Source: Siphonodentalium dalli (lineage: Eukaryota; Mollusca; Scaphopoda; Gadilida; Siphonodentaliidae). From it: a stretch of 64,000 bases of DNA. The stretch is taken from NCBI GenBank assembly GCA_032622095.1, contig CP136069.1, positions 49,396,760 to 49,460,759 on the forward strand. The letters run 5' to 3'. The translations under genes and the position numbers were made by a program. How positions within the stretch are numbered: position 1 is the first letter of the stretch; the number at the start of each line of letters is the position of its first letter. This document shows, piece by piece, positions 21,002 through 34,044 of the stretch. A model generated the notes under the pieces. It had not been told where the DNA came from, ran no database searches, and saw only the letters and a list, made by a program, of their open reading frames with translations.

Positions 21002-22320
21002 CTAGCAGGTTAGCCCGCCACTGGCGGAATTTGTCCCATGGCTTTGTCAGAAACATGTCTTTCAATGAGTGAATTTTTTAATTAAATTTTTTTTTTCTTC
21101 AATGAGATAATTGTGCCTTTTTAATTGAATTTTTTGTTTTTCAATTTGACCCGATTTGACCTTGAATTGATCATTTTCAAGGTCAAGGTCAGGTCTGGGT
21201 CACAATTTAACCCGTCCATGACACTTCCCGTAAGTAGCAAATTTGAGTTCAATCGGTTCGAGTCTATAAAGGACACACATTCACCACGGCAATCGGCATT
21301 GCCGTCACCACGGCAATCGGCATTGCCGTGGCAATCGCCATAGGCTTCAATATTCGTGACGGCAATTGACTGCCGTGGGCCACGGACTGCCGTAACAGTT
21401 GATAACATGTTTACATTCGGCGGATCGGGCACTGCGGTCAGTCAAACAACATAACGCGCACGCTATAACTCCGATATCACTAACGTACGCGGCATCGGAA
21501 GGGTCAGGTTAACTTCCGCCTGGATCCACGTGGCGTGACGTAGTTCGCAACCACGTGTATTTACCTCGACCGCGACACACACAATGGCCCGATAATGGGC
21601 ACGCATTCCATGGAATTTCCCAGAAGATATTCATGGGGAGGTCAAGTGACCAATTTTGAAATTTGCTGGTCGCATTCGTCTGTAGGTCTGAGGAATTCTC
21701 GGCGAGATATTGTTACCAACATGACATATTTAAATTAATCCCGCCGTGGACCCCCCCCATCACCAAGGCGAAGTAATTTTGGTACCATGTGCTGCGTTCT
21801 AAAAATAGGTCGATTGCGCTGGATTCGAAATATGAGTGCTATAGAGAATAATGTTTGATCGAAAGCATTTGAATTAATACGTTACAAGACTCGCCTTGAT
21901 GCTGGCTAAGAGATATTTGTCCCTGCTAGGTGTTGGGAATGTGAATTAAAATTGCCGTGGGGGTCTAATTTTGCCACGGCAATACACAAAATACGTCACA
22001 CAACACGCTCATGTCTGGATACAGTCTTACACGCACACGCCCAGACCCAGACGTAAGAATTACATTACACACATACGCTCTTTATCAACGACACTGCGGA
22101 TAGGAACGCTCTTTAACTATCAACGCCATTAACCCCCGCCGTGCCTTTGCGGTGATTTTGGGAGTGGAGAACGCGTGCTCTGAGCTTCTCCAAAACGCCG
22201 CGACGACGATTCCCGTGGGTTTTTACATTTAGATGGGAAGTTTGAACTCAATCGAGCGAACCGTTTTCGATTCTATGAAGTACACATATATATATATACG
22301 GAGTCTCAAAATATATAGTA
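21002..22320 (-). mobile_element. Array element 2, a different Helitron-like family
   Basis: About 1.3 kb. The 3' end on the - strand is a CCGCCAGTGGCGG hairpin followed by GCTAACCTG and CTAG. The interior lacks the 122 bp module. It has a TGACCTTGA/TCAAGGTCA inverted pair (about 21160-21191) and inverted copies of CACGGCAATCGGCATTGCCG (21276-21325). A fragment of the 11.86 kb MITE terminus lies at about 21635-21660. The 5' end reads TACTATATATTTTGAG, a degenerate TC start. Confidence 0.6.
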
Positions 22321-22948
22321 CTAGCAGGTTAGCCCGCCACCGGCGGCTTGTCCGAAACATGACATTTTGTTTATATATTTTTTTAATTTTTAGCTCCACG
22401 CGTTTCAATAAGAATAATTTGTACCCGGTAGCTCCACCCGTTTCCGAGATATGGTCTGCGCATGCGCGAAGCTGGCGTCACACGGGCTCGGCGACCCGAT
22501 AAAATTTGTACCCGGCGCAAGATACATTCACATGCCAAATTTCAAGTCGATAGCTCCACCCGTTTCCGAGATCTCGTCTGCGCATGCGCTGCACGGGTGT
22601 CGCACGGGCTCGGCGACCCGATAAAATTTGTACCCGGCGCAAGATACATTCACATAGCAAATTTCAAGTCGATAGCTCCACCCGTTTCCGAGATCTCGTC
22701 TGCGCATGCGCTGCACGGGCGTCGCACGGGCTCGGCGACCCGATAATATTTGTACCCGGCGCAAGATACATTCACATAGCAAATTTCAAGTCGATAGCTC
22801 CACCCGTTTCCGAGATCTCGTCTGCGCATGCGCTGCACGGGCGTCGCACGGGCTCGCCAATACGACAACGACCACCGCCTGGTCAAACTACACACACGTA
22901 CCAAGTTTCGTCCCGATCGGTCGAGAATCGTAGATTTGCATGAAGTAC

Positions 22949-22982
<34 letters not shown>

Positions 22983-23189
22983 AATATATAAGAGAGATAT
23001 GTAAATTAGATAGATTGTATCAAAATATATAGGAGAGATATGTAAATGATCTACACACCATTACTGGTGTTTGTCAAAGTTTAGTGGGGTATATCAATAC
23101 TCATTCACGATCATATCATTGAGGTCCGGAGGGTGTGGGCTATCTCTCGAATACACGGAGTTCTCAAAATATATAGATATAGATATAGA
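22321..23189 (-). mobile_element. Array element 3, chimera of two families
   Basis: The 3' terminus (CTAGCAGGTTAGCCCGCCAC on the + strand) belongs to the element-2 family. From about 22430 to 22943 it consists of 122 bp modules and the closing segment of the main family. The modules here carry the variant TGCGCATGCGCTGCACGGG and GTACCCGGCGCAAG. An (AC)n tract (22949-22981) and an unrelated ~200 bp tail follow. It looks like an element that gained a new 3' end or captured the modules. Confidence 0.65.
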
Positions 23190-24309
23190 CTAGCAAGTTA
23201 GCCCGCCACTGACGGCATTCGTCCCATGGCTTTGTTTCAGAAACATGACATTTTTGAATATGAATTTAATGTTTTTTAAATTTAATATATTTTGTTTCTG
23301 AATTGTTTTTTTATTGTTAATTTTTTTTATTTTAAATTGTTTTAATTAAATTGTAAATTTTTTTAATTAATTTTTTTGTTTCTGGCGGAAAAATTTACCC
23401 GTAGAAATCCCCCCTTTCTAGGAACGACAGACAACGCATTCTTTGTTTCGTGAAATCTCTCTACGATAACATTGCATTGAATTTAAAACAAACGCTTCCC
23501 GTCGGGAAATCTGTCTGCATAATATTTTGAGTCTGCCGTACCCGTCGTAATGTCGTGAAATCTCTCTGCATAATAGATAACATTGCATTGAATCTGTTGT
23601 TGGCATTCAGGGCTTCGGGTCGTTTTTGTTGGCATCACGGCTCCCCGAAAACTCTCACATTGCCGAAAACGTGTATTTAGTAATATCGTTGTTGTTGATA
23701 TTTACGGCTTGGGGGCTATTTTCTTATTTAGCAAGTTTGAGCTCAATCGGTTCGAGTCTATAAAGGACACACTCATATATATGACACTTCCCGTGGGTAA
23801 CAAGTTTGAGCTCAATCGGCATTCCCTGGAATTTCCCGTAGATTGGCAGATTCCAGTAGCTTTATAACGGTATATCTGGGGAGAAATCTGATGCTATATT
23901 CGTGATTATCTGGGATGATTTCGGTATATAACTATATACTGTAAAAACAAAGCGCGCCATCCGTGCTCGCAGGGTTGGTCAGAAACAAATGTTTTTAAAA
24001 TTTAATGTATGTTCCGTATATCTCTCTGCAGATGCAAATAACGTTGAATGGCAAACAGACGCTCTTTATAGAGATGCGTCAAAAACAAACGCTCATTAAA
24101 TAATCACTTGATTAACCCACGCCGTGCCTTTGCGGTGATTTGAGATTGGAGAACGGGTGCTCTGATCTTCTCTAAACCGCGACCACGGTCGTGTCGGTGG
24201 ATTTTACATTTAGATGGGAAGTTTGAACTCAATCGAGCGAACCGTTTTCGATTCTATGAAGTACATACATACACATATATATACGAAGTCTCAAAATATA
24301 TAGTATAGA
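23190..24309 (-). mobile_element. Array element 4, element-2 family
   Basis: It begins CTAGCAAGTTAGCCCGCCAC on the + strand and shares TCCCATGGCTTTGT and AGAAACATG with element 2. It has an AT-rich interior (23240-23380). Near its other end GATGGGAAGTTTGAACTCAA and GAACCGTTTTCGATTCTATG are shared with element 2 at about 22233-22280. No coding. Confidence 0.6.
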
Positions 24310-25182
24310 CTAGAAGGTGACCCGACTTCGTCCGGGCTTTGACCTTGAATTGTCTATTTTGAAGGCCAAGGTCAAGTGGGGTCACGATTTGACCCGTCCA
24401 AAACACTGCCCGAACAAAAGTACCCGACAAAAGTACCCATCGAAATCCATCCGGTTTTACCCGATTTGACCTTGAATTTATCATTTTGAAGGTCAAGGTC
24501 AGGTCGGGGTCAAGATTTGACCCGTCCAAAACACACAGTGGACAAAAGTAACCCTATGTATAAAATTTCCTCGAAATACCATCAAAATTGGCGATTTGAC
24601 CTTGAATTGACCCGATTTCAAGGTCAAGATCACGTCGCACGGGCAAATGAACATGCGTATGAGACTCTCCATACGAAAGCACCCCCACATACCAATTTTC
24701 ATCGAAATCCCGTGATATTCGGGCGTTTGACCTTGAAATGACCCGATTTCAAGGCCAAGGTCACATCGCACGGTCAAATTAATATGCTTATGAGACTCCC
24801 CATACGAAAGTACCCCCACATACCAAGTTTCATCGATATCCCGTGATATTCGGGTGTTTGACCTTGAAATGACCCGATTGCAAGGTCAATGTCACGTCGC
24901 ACGGGCAAATTAATAGGTTTATGCCACTCCCCGGCCGAAAATACACACACATACCAAGTTTGATCGAAATCCCGTGATATTCGGGCGTTTGACCTTGAAA
25001 TTACCCGATTTCAAGGTCAATGTCACGTCGCACGGGCAAATTAATAGGCCCATGTCACTCCCCGGCCGAAAATACCCACACATACCAAGTTTCATAAATC
25101 GGCTCGGCCGTTTTGGAGTCCATCGATTACAGACAGACACACAGACAGACACACAGATCTTCCAAAATATATAATAGATAGA
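24310..25182 (-). mobile_element. Array element 5, ~130 bp module family rich in TCAAGGTCA
   Basis: The 3' end has a GCCCGGACGAAGTCGGG hairpin and TTCTAG on the - strand. The 5' end reads TCTATCTATTATATATTTTG. The interior is about five ~130 bp repeats. Each contains TGACCTTGAA then ACCCGATTTCAAGGTCA, an inverted pair, followed by GTCACGTCGCACGG (e.g. starts near 24467, 24597, 24728, 24858 and 24988). No coding. Confidence 0.7.
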
Positions 25183-25608
25183 CTAGCCGATGAGCCCGAC
25201 GTTGTCCGGGCTATTAAAAAACAAAATTTCAAGTCGATAGCTCCACATGTGCGAAGCTGGCGTCGCACGGACTCGGCGACCCGATAAAATTCGTATCCGG
25301 GGCAAGATACATTCACATACCAAATTTCAAGTCGATAGCTCCACCCGTTTCCGAGATCTCGTCTGCGCATACGCGAAGCTGGCGTCGCACGGGCCCGTCG
25401 ACCCGATAAAATTCGTATTCGGGGCAAGATACATTCACATACCAAATTTCAAGTCGATAGCTCCACCCGTTTCCGAGATCTCGTCTACGCATGCGCTGCA
25501 CGGGCGTCGCACGGGCTCGCCAATACGAAAACGACCACCGCCTGGTCAAACTACACACACGTACCAAGTTTCGTCCCGATCGGTGGAGAATCGTAGATTT
25601 GTTTAAAG

Positions 25609-25642
<34 letters not shown>

Positions 25643-25664
25643 TTGTATCAAAATATATAATAGA
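25183..25664 (-). mobile_element. Array element 6 (B-end, three partial modules)
   Basis: 482 bp. The first module after the 3' hairpin has lost the CGTTTCCGAGATCTGGTCTG part. It carries the module variant TACGCATGCGCTGCACGGG and the closing variant GATCGGTGGAGAATCG. Confidence 0.7.
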
Positions 25665-27545
25665 CTAGCCGATGAGCCCGACGTTGTCCGGGCTATTCAA
25701 AAACCAAATTTCAAGTCGATAGCTCCACCCGTTTCCGAGATCTCGTCTGCGCATGCGCGAAGCTGGCGTCGCACGGGCTCGGCGATCCGATAAATTTCGT
25801 ATCCGGGGCAAGATACATTCACATAGCAAATTTCAAGTCGATAGCTCCACCCGTTTCCGAGATCTCGTCTGTGCATGCGCGAAGCAGGCGCAGCACGGGC
25901 TCGCCAATACGACAACGACGACCGCCTGGTCAAACTACACACAAGTACCAAGTTTCGTCCCGATCGGTCGAGAATCGTAGATTTGTATAAATGACAGACA
26001 AACATACAGACAGACAGACAGACAGACAGAGGTCTTCAAAATATATATGAGACTAGCCGATGAGCCCGACGTTGTCCGGGCTATTCAAAAACCAAATTTC
26101 AAGTCGATAGCTCTACCCGTTTCCGAGATCTGGTCTGCGCATGCGCGAAGTTGGCGTCGCACGGGCTCGTCGACCCGATAAAATTCGTATCCGGGGCAAG
26201 ATACATTCAGATACCAAATTTCAAGTCGATTGCTCCACCCGTTTCCGAGATCTCGTCTGCGCATGCGCGAAGCTGACGTCGCACGGGCTCGGCGACCCGA
26301 TAAAATTCGTATCCGGGGCAAGATACATTCACATAGCAAATTTCAAGTCGATAGCTCCACCCGTTTCCGAGATTCGTCTGCGCATGCGCGAAGCGGGCGC
26401 CGCACGGGCTCGCCAATACGACAACGTCCACCGCCTGGTCAAACTACACACACGTACCAGTTTTCGTCCCGATCGGTCGAGAATCGTAGATTTGTATAAA
26501 TGACAGACAAACATACAGACAGACAGACAAACAAACAGAGGTCTTCAAAATATATATGAGACTAGCCGATGAGCCCGACGTTGTCCGGGCTATTCAAAAA
26601 CAAAATTTCAAGTCGATAGCTCCTCCCGTTTCCGAGATCTGGTCTGCGCATGCGCGAAGCTGGCGTCGCACGGGCTCGGCGACCCGATATAATTCGTATC
26701 CGGGCCAAGATACGTTCTCATAGCAAATTTCAAGTCGATAGCTCCACCCGTTTCCGAGATCTCGTCTGCGCATGCGCGAAGCTGGCGTCGCACGGGCTCG
26801 GCGGCCCGATAAAATTCGTATCCTGGGCAAGATACGTTCACATAGCAAATTTCAAGTCGATAGCTCCACCCGTTTCCGAGATCTCGTCTGCGCATGCGCG
26901 AAGCTGGTGTCGCACGGGCTCGGCGACCCGATAAAATTCGTATCCGGGGCAAGATACATTCACATAGCAAATTTCAAGTCGATAGCTCCACCCGTTTCCG
27001 AGATCTCGTCTGCGCATGCGCGAAGCGGGCGCCGCACGGGCTCGCCAATACGACAACGTTCACCGCCTGGTCAAACTACACACACGTACCAAGTTTCGTC
27101 CCGATCGGTCGAGAATCGTAGATTTGTATAAATGACAGACAGACAGACAAACAAACAAACAAACAGAGGTCTTCAAAATATATATGAGACTAGCCGATGA
27201 GCCCGACGTTGTCCAGGCTATTCAAAAACCGACGAAATTTGTATCCGGGGCAAGATACATTGACATAGCAAATTTCAAGTCGATAGCTCCACCCGTTTCC
27301 GAGATCTGGTCTGCGCATGCGCGAAGCTGGCGTCGCACGGGCTCGGCGACCCGATAAAATTCTTATCCGGGGCAAGATACATTCACATACCAAATTTCAA
27401 GTCGATAGCTCCACCCGTTTCCGATATCTCGTCTACGCATGCGCTGCACGGGCTCGCCAATACGAAAACGACCACCGCCTGGTCAAACTACACAGACGTA
27501 CCAAGTTTCGTCCCGATCGGTGGAGAATCGTAGATTTGTTTAAAG

Positions 27546-27579
<34 letters not shown>

Positions 27580-27601
27580 TTGTATCAAAATATATAATAG
27601 A
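25665..27601 (-). mobile_element. Higher-order unit alpha-beta-gamma-delta, first copy
   Basis: Four elements of 388, 509, 628 and 412 bp, starting at 25665, 26053, 26562 and 27190 (1937 bp in all). Alpha has GATCCGATAAATTTC and the module variant GTGCATGCGCGAAGCAGGCG. Beta has GAAGCTGACGTCGC and the shortened GAGATTCGTC. Gamma has GACCCGATATAATTC and GGCGGCCCGATAAAATTC. Delta has the changed hairpin base GTTGTCCAGGCT and AACCGACGAAATTTGTATCC. The same order recurs through the array. Confidence 0.75.
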
Positions 27602-30122
27602 CTAGCCGATTAGCCCGACGTTGTCCGGGCTATTCAAAAACCAAATTTCAAGTCGATAGCTCCACCCGTTTCCGAGATCTCGTCTGCGCATGCGCGAAGC
27701 TGGCGTCGCACGGGCTCGGCGATCCGATAAATTTCGTATCCGGGGCAAGATACATTCACATAGCAAATTTCAAGTCGATAGCTCCACCCGTTTCCGAGAT
27801 CTCGTCTGTGCATGCGCGAAGCAGGCGCAGCACGGGCTCGCCAATACGACAACGACGACCGCCTGGTCAAACTACACACAAGTACCAAGTTTCGTCCCGA
27901 TCGGTCGAGAATCGTAGATTTGTATAAATGACAGACAAACATACAGACAGACAGACAGACAGAGGTCTTCAAAATATATATGAGACTAGCCGATGAGCCC
28001 GACGTTGTCCGGGCTATTCAAAAACCAAATTTCAAGTCGATAGCTCTACCCGTTTCCGAGATCTGGTCTGCGCATGCGCGAAGCTGGCGTCGCACGGGCT
28101 CGGCGACCCGATAAAATTCGTATCCGGGGCAAGATACATTCAGATACCAAATTTCAAGTCGATTGCTCCACCCGTTTCCGAGATCTCGTCTGCGCATGCG
28201 CGAAGCTGACGTCGCACGGGCTCGGCGACCCGATAAAATTCGTATCCGGGGCAAGATACATTCACATAGCAAATTTCAAGTCGATAGCTCCACCCGTTTC
28301 CGAGATTCGTCTGCGCATGCGTGAAGCGGGCGCCGCACGGGCTCGCCAATACGACAACGTCCACCGCCTGGTCAAACTACACACACGTACCAGTTTTCGT
28401 CCCGATCGGTCGAGAATCGTAGATTTGTATAAATGACAGACAAACATACAGACAGACAGACAAACAAACAGAGGTCTTCAAAATATATATGAGACTAGCC
28501 GATGAGCCCGACGTTGTCCGGGCTATTCAAAAACAAAATTTCAAGTCGATAGCTCCTCCCGTTTCCGAGATCTGTTCTGCGCATGCGCGAAGCTGGCGTC
28601 GCACGGGCTCGGCGACCCGATATAATTCGTATCCGGGCCAAGATACGTTCTCATAGCAAATTTCAAGTCTGATAGCTCCACCCGTTTCCGAGATCTCGTC
28701 TGCGCATGCGCGAAGCTGGCGTCGCACGGGCTCGGCGGCCCGATAAAATTCGTATCCTGGGCAAGATACGTTCACATAGCAAATTTCAAGTCGATAGCTC
28801 CACCCGTTTCCGAGATCTCGTCTGCGCATGCGCGAAGCTGTTGTCGCACGGGCTCGGCGACCCGATAAAATTCGTATCCGGGGCAAGATACATTCACATA
28901 GCAAATTTCAAGTCGATAGCTCCACCCGTTTCCGAGATCTCGTCTGCGCATGCGCGAAGCGGGCGCCGCACGGGCTCGCCAATACGACAACGTTCACCGC
29001 CTGGTCAAACTACACACACGTACCAAGTTTCGTCCCGATCGGTCGAGAATCGTAGATTTGTATAAATGACAGACAAACATACAGACAGACAGACAAACAA
29101 ACAGAGGTCTTCAAAATATATATGAGACTAGCCGATGAGCCCAACGTTGTCCGGGCTATTCAAAAACAAAATTTCAAGTCGATAGCTCCTCCCGTTTCCG
29201 ACATCTGGTCTGCGCATGCGCGAAGCTGGCGTCGCACGGGCTCGGCGACCCGATATAATTCGTATCCGGGCCAAGATACGTTCTCATAGCAAATTTCAAG
29301 TCGATAGCTCCACCCGTTTCCGAGATCTCGTCTGCGCATGCGCGAAGCTGGCGTCGCACGGGCTCGGCGGCCCGATAAAATTCGTATCCTGGGCAAGATA
29401 CGTTCACATAGCAAATTTCAAGTCGATAGCTCCACCCGTTTCCGAGATCTCGTCTGCGCATGCGCGAAGCTGGTGTCGCACGGGCTCGGCGACCCGATAA
29501 AATTCGTATCCGGGGCAAGATACATTCACATAGCAAATTTCAAGTCGATAGCTCCACCCGTTTCCGAGATCTCGTCTGCGCATGCGCGAAGCGGGCGCCG
29601 CACGGGCTCGCCAATACGACAACGTTCACCGCCTGGTCAAACTACACACACGTACCAAGTTTCGTCCCGATCGGTCGAGAATCGTAGATTTGTATAAATG
29701 ACAGACAGACAGACAAACAAACAAACAAACAGAGGTCTTCAAAATATATATGAGACTAGCCGATGAGCCCGACGTTGTCCAGGCTATTCAAAAACCGACG
29801 AAATTTGTATCCGGGGCAAGATACATTGACATAGCAAATTTCAAGTCGATAGCTCCAACCGTTTCCGAGATCTGGTCTGCGCATGCGCGAAGCTGGCGTC
29901 GCACGGGCTCGGCGACCCGATAAAATTCTTATCCGGGGCAAGATACATTCACATACCAAATTTCAAGTCGATAGCTCCACCCGTTTCCGAGATCTCGTCT
30001 ACGCATGCGCTGCACGGGCGTCGCACGGGCTCGCCAATACGAAAACGACCACCGCCTGATCAAACTACACACACGTACCAAGTTTCGTCCCGATCGGTGG
30101 AGAATCGTAGATTTGTTTAAAG

Positions 30123-30160
<38 letters not shown>

Positions 30161-30182
30161 TTGTATCAAAATATATAATAGA
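27602..30182 (-). mobile_element. Higher-order unit alpha-beta-gamma-gamma-delta
   Basis: Elements of 384, 509, 633, 628 and 427 bp, starting at 27602, 27986, 28495, 29128 and 29756. The gamma element is present twice in a row, as unequal exchange would give. The first gamma has an extra base at about 28670 and TTGTCGCACGG instead of TGTCGCACGG. Confidence 0.75.
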
Positions 30183-30880
30183 CTAGCCGATGAGCCCGAC
30201 GTTGTCCGGGCTATTCAAAAACCAAATTTCAAGTCGATAGCTCCACCCGTTTCCGAGATCTCGTCTGCGCATGCGCGAAGCTGGCGTCGCACGGGCTCGG
30301 CGATCCGATAAATTTCGTATCCGGGGCAAGATACATTCACATAGCAAATTTCAAGTCGATAACTCCACCCGTTTCCGAGATCTCGTCTGTGCATGCGCGA
30401 AGCAGGCGCAGCACGGGCTCGCCAATACGACAACGACGACCGCCTGGTCAAACTACACACAAGTACCAAGTTTCGTCCCGATCGGTCGAGAATCGTAGAT
30501 TTGTATAAATGACAGACAAACATACAGACAGACAGACAGACAGAGGTCTTCAAAATATATATGAGACTAGCCGATGAGCCCGACGTTGTCCGGGCTATTC
30601 AAAAACCAAATTTCAAGTCGATAGCTCTGCCCGTTTCCGAGATCTGGTCTGCGCATGCGCGAAGCTGGCGTCGCACGGGCTCGGCGACCCGATAAAATTC
30701 GTATCCGGGGCAAGATACATTCACATACCAAATTTCAAGTCGATAGCTCCACCCGTTTCCGAGATCTCGTCTACGCATGCGCACGGGCTCGCCAATACGA
30801 AAACGACCACCGCCTGGTCAAACTACACACACGTACCAAGTTTCGTCCCGATCGGTGGAGAATCGTAGATTTGATTAAAG

Positions 30881-30914
<34 letters not shown>

Positions 30915-30936
30915 TTGTATCAAAATATATAATAGA
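30183..30936 (-). mobile_element. Short unit: alpha plus a beta/delta hybrid
   Basis: A 384 bp alpha and a 370 bp B-end element (30567). The second starts like beta at the 3' end and finishes like delta, with an internal deletion at the GCATGCGCACGGGCTCGCC join. Confidence 0.7.
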
Positions 30937-32828
30937 CTAGCCGATGAGCCCGACGTTGTCCGGGCTATTCAAAAACCAAATTTCAAGTCGATAGCTCCAC
31001 CCGTTTCCGAGATCTCGTCTGCGCATGCGCGAAGCTGGCGTCGCACGGGCTCGGCGATCCGATAAATTTCGTATCCGGGGCAAGATACATTCACATAGCA
31101 AATTTCAAGTCGATAGCTCCACCCGTTTCCGAGATCTCGTCTGTGCATGCGCGAAGCAGGCGCAGCACGGGCTCGCCAATACGACAACGACGACCGCCTG
31201 GTCAAACTACACACATGTACCAAGTTTCGTCCCGATCGGTCGAGAATCGTAGATTTGTATAAATGACAGACAAACATACAGACAGACAGACAGACAGACA
31301 GAGGTCTTCAAAATATATATGAGACTAGCCGATGAGCCCGACGTTGTCCGGGCTATTCAAAAACCAAATTTCAAGTCGATAGCTCTACCCGTTTCCGAGA
31401 TCTGGTCTGCGCATGCGCGAAGCTGGCGTCGCACGGGCTCGGCGACCCGATAAAATTCGTATCCGGGGCAAGATACATTCAGATACCAAATTTCAAGTCG
31501 ATTGCTCCACCCGTTTCCGAGATCTCGTCTGCGCATGCGCGAAGCTGACGTCGCACGGGCTCGGCGACCCGATAAAATTCGTATCCGGGGCAAGATACAT
31601 TCACATAGCAAATTTCAAGTCGATAGCTCCACCCGTTTCCGAGATTCGTCTGCGCATGCGTGAAGCGGGCGCCGCACGGGCTCGCCAATACGACAACGTC
31701 CACCGCCTGGTCAAACTACACACACGTACCAGTTTTCGTCCCGATCGGTCGAGAATCGTAGATTTGTATAAATGACAGACAAACATACAGACAGACAGAC
31801 AAACAAACAGAGGTCTTCAAAATATATATGAGACTAGCCGATGAGCCCGACGTTGTCCGGGCTATTCAAAAACAAAATTTCAAGTCGATAGCTCCTCCCG
31901 TTTCCGAGATCTGTTCTGCGCATGCGCGAAGCTGGCGTCGCACGGGCTCGGCGACCCGATATAATTCGTATCCGGGCCAAGATACGTTCTCATAGCAAAT
32001 TTCAAGTCGATAGCTCCACCCGTTTCCGAGATCTCGTCTGCGCATGCGCGAAGCTGGCGTCGCACGGGCTCGGCGGCCCGATAAAATTCGTATCCTGGGC
32101 AAGATACGTTCACATAGCAAATTTCAAGTCGATAGCTCCACCCGTTTCCGAGATCTCGTCTGCGCATGCGCGAAGCTGGTGTCGCACGGGCTCGGCGACC
32201 CGATAAAATTCGTATCCGGGGCAAGATACATTCACATAGCAAATTTCAAGTCGATAGCTCCACCCGTTTCCGAGATCTCGTCTGCGCATGCGCGAAGCGG
32301 GCGCCGCACGGGCTCGCCAATACGACAACGTTCACCGCCTGGTCAAACTACACACACGTACCAAGTTTCGTCCCGATCGGTCGAGAATCGTAGATTTGTA
32401 TAAATGACAGACAGACAGACAAACAAACAAACAAACAGAGGTCTTCAAAATATATATGAGACTAGCCGATGAGCCCGACGTTGTCCAGGCTATTCAAAAA
32501 CCGACGAAATTTGTATCCGGGGCAAGATACATTGACATAGCAAATTTCAAGTCGATAGCTCCACCCGTTTCCGAGATCTGGTCTGCGCATGCGCGAAGCT
32601 GGCGTCGCACGGGCTCGGCGACCCGATAAAATTCTTATCCGGGGCAAGATACATTCACATACCAAATTTCAAGTCGATAGCTCCACCCGTTTCCGAGATC
32701 TCGTCTACGCATGCGCTGCACGGGCGTCGCACGGGCTCGCCAATACGAAAACGACCACCGCCTGATCAAACTACACACACGTACCAAGTTTCGTCCCGAT
32801 CGGTGGAGAATCGTAGATTTGTTTAAAG

Positions 32829-32866
<38 letters not shown>

Positions 32867-32888
32867 TTGTATCAAAATATATAATAGA
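30937..32888 (-). mobile_element. Higher-order unit alpha-beta-gamma-delta
   Basis: 388, 509, 628 and 427 bp, starting at 30937, 31325, 31834 and 32462. The segment from 31834 on repeats 29128 onward with a constant offset of 2706 bp, nearly base for base. This marks a recent segmental duplication. Confidence 0.75.
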
Positions 32889-33980
32889 CTAGCCGATGAG
32901 CCCGACGTTGTCCGGGCTATTCAAAAACCAAATTTCAAGTCGATAGCTCCACCCGTTTCCGAGATCTCGTCTGCGCATGCGCGAAGCTGGCGTCGCACGG
33001 GCTCGGCGATCCGATAAATTTCGTATCCGGGGCAAGATACATTCACATAGCAAATTTCAAGTCGATAACTCCACCCGTTTCCGAGATCTCGTCTGTGCAT
33101 GCGCGAAGCAGGCGCAGCACGGGCTCGCCAATACGACAACGACGACCGCCTGGTCAAACTACACACAAGTACCAAGTTTCGTCCCGATCGGTCGAGAATC
33201 GTAGATTTGTATAAATGACAGACAAACATACAGACAGACAGACAGACAGAGGTCTTCAAAATATATATGAGACTAGCCGATGAGCCCGACGTTGTCCGGG
33301 CTATTCAAAAACCAAATTTCAAGTCGATAGCTCTGCCCGTTTCCGAGATCTGGTCTGCGCATGCGCGAAGCTGGCGTCGCACGGGCTCGGCGCCCCGATA
33401 AAATTCGTATCCGGGGCAAGATACATTCAGATACCAAATTTCAAGTCGATTGCTCCACCCGTTTCCGAGATCTCGTCTGCGCATGCGCGAAGCTGACGTC
33501 GCACGGGCTCGGCGACCCGATAAAATTCGTATCCGGGGCAAGATACATTCACATAGCAAATTTCAAGTCGATAGCTCCACCCGTTTCCGAGATTCGTCTG
33601 CGCATGCGCGAAGCGGGCGCCGCACGGGCTCGCCAATACGACAACGTCCACCGCCTGGTCAAACTACACACACGTACCAAGTTTCGTCCCGATCGGTCGA
33701 GAATCGTAGATTTGTATAAATGACAGACAAACATACAGACAGACAGACAAACAAACAGAGGTCTTCAAAATATATATGAGACTAGCCGATGAGCCCGACG
33801 TTGTCCGGGCTATTCAAAAACAAAATTTCAAGCTCCACCCGTTTCCGAGATCTCGTCTATTCATGCGCTGCACGGGCGTCGCACGGGCTCGCCAATACGA
33901 AAACGACCACCGCCTGGTCAAACTACACACACGTACCAAGTTTCGTCCCGATCGGTGGAGAATCGTAGATTTGTTTAAAG

Positions 33981-34022
<42 letters not shown>

Positions 34023-34044
34023 TTGTATCAAAATATATAATAGA
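32889..34044 (-). mobile_element. Unit alpha-beta-epsilon
   Basis: 384, 509 and 263 bp, starting at 32889, 33273 and 33782. The 263 bp B-end element has a single module and is among the shortest in the array. It lacks the GTCGATAG part of the first module. Confidence 0.7.

Noticed and set aside
21245-23765. B-box-like GGTTCGAGTCTATAAAGG as a tRNA or SINE promoter
   Set aside because: It occurs inside array elements 2 and 4 as part of a larger shared block, without an A box at the right distance or a cloverleaf.
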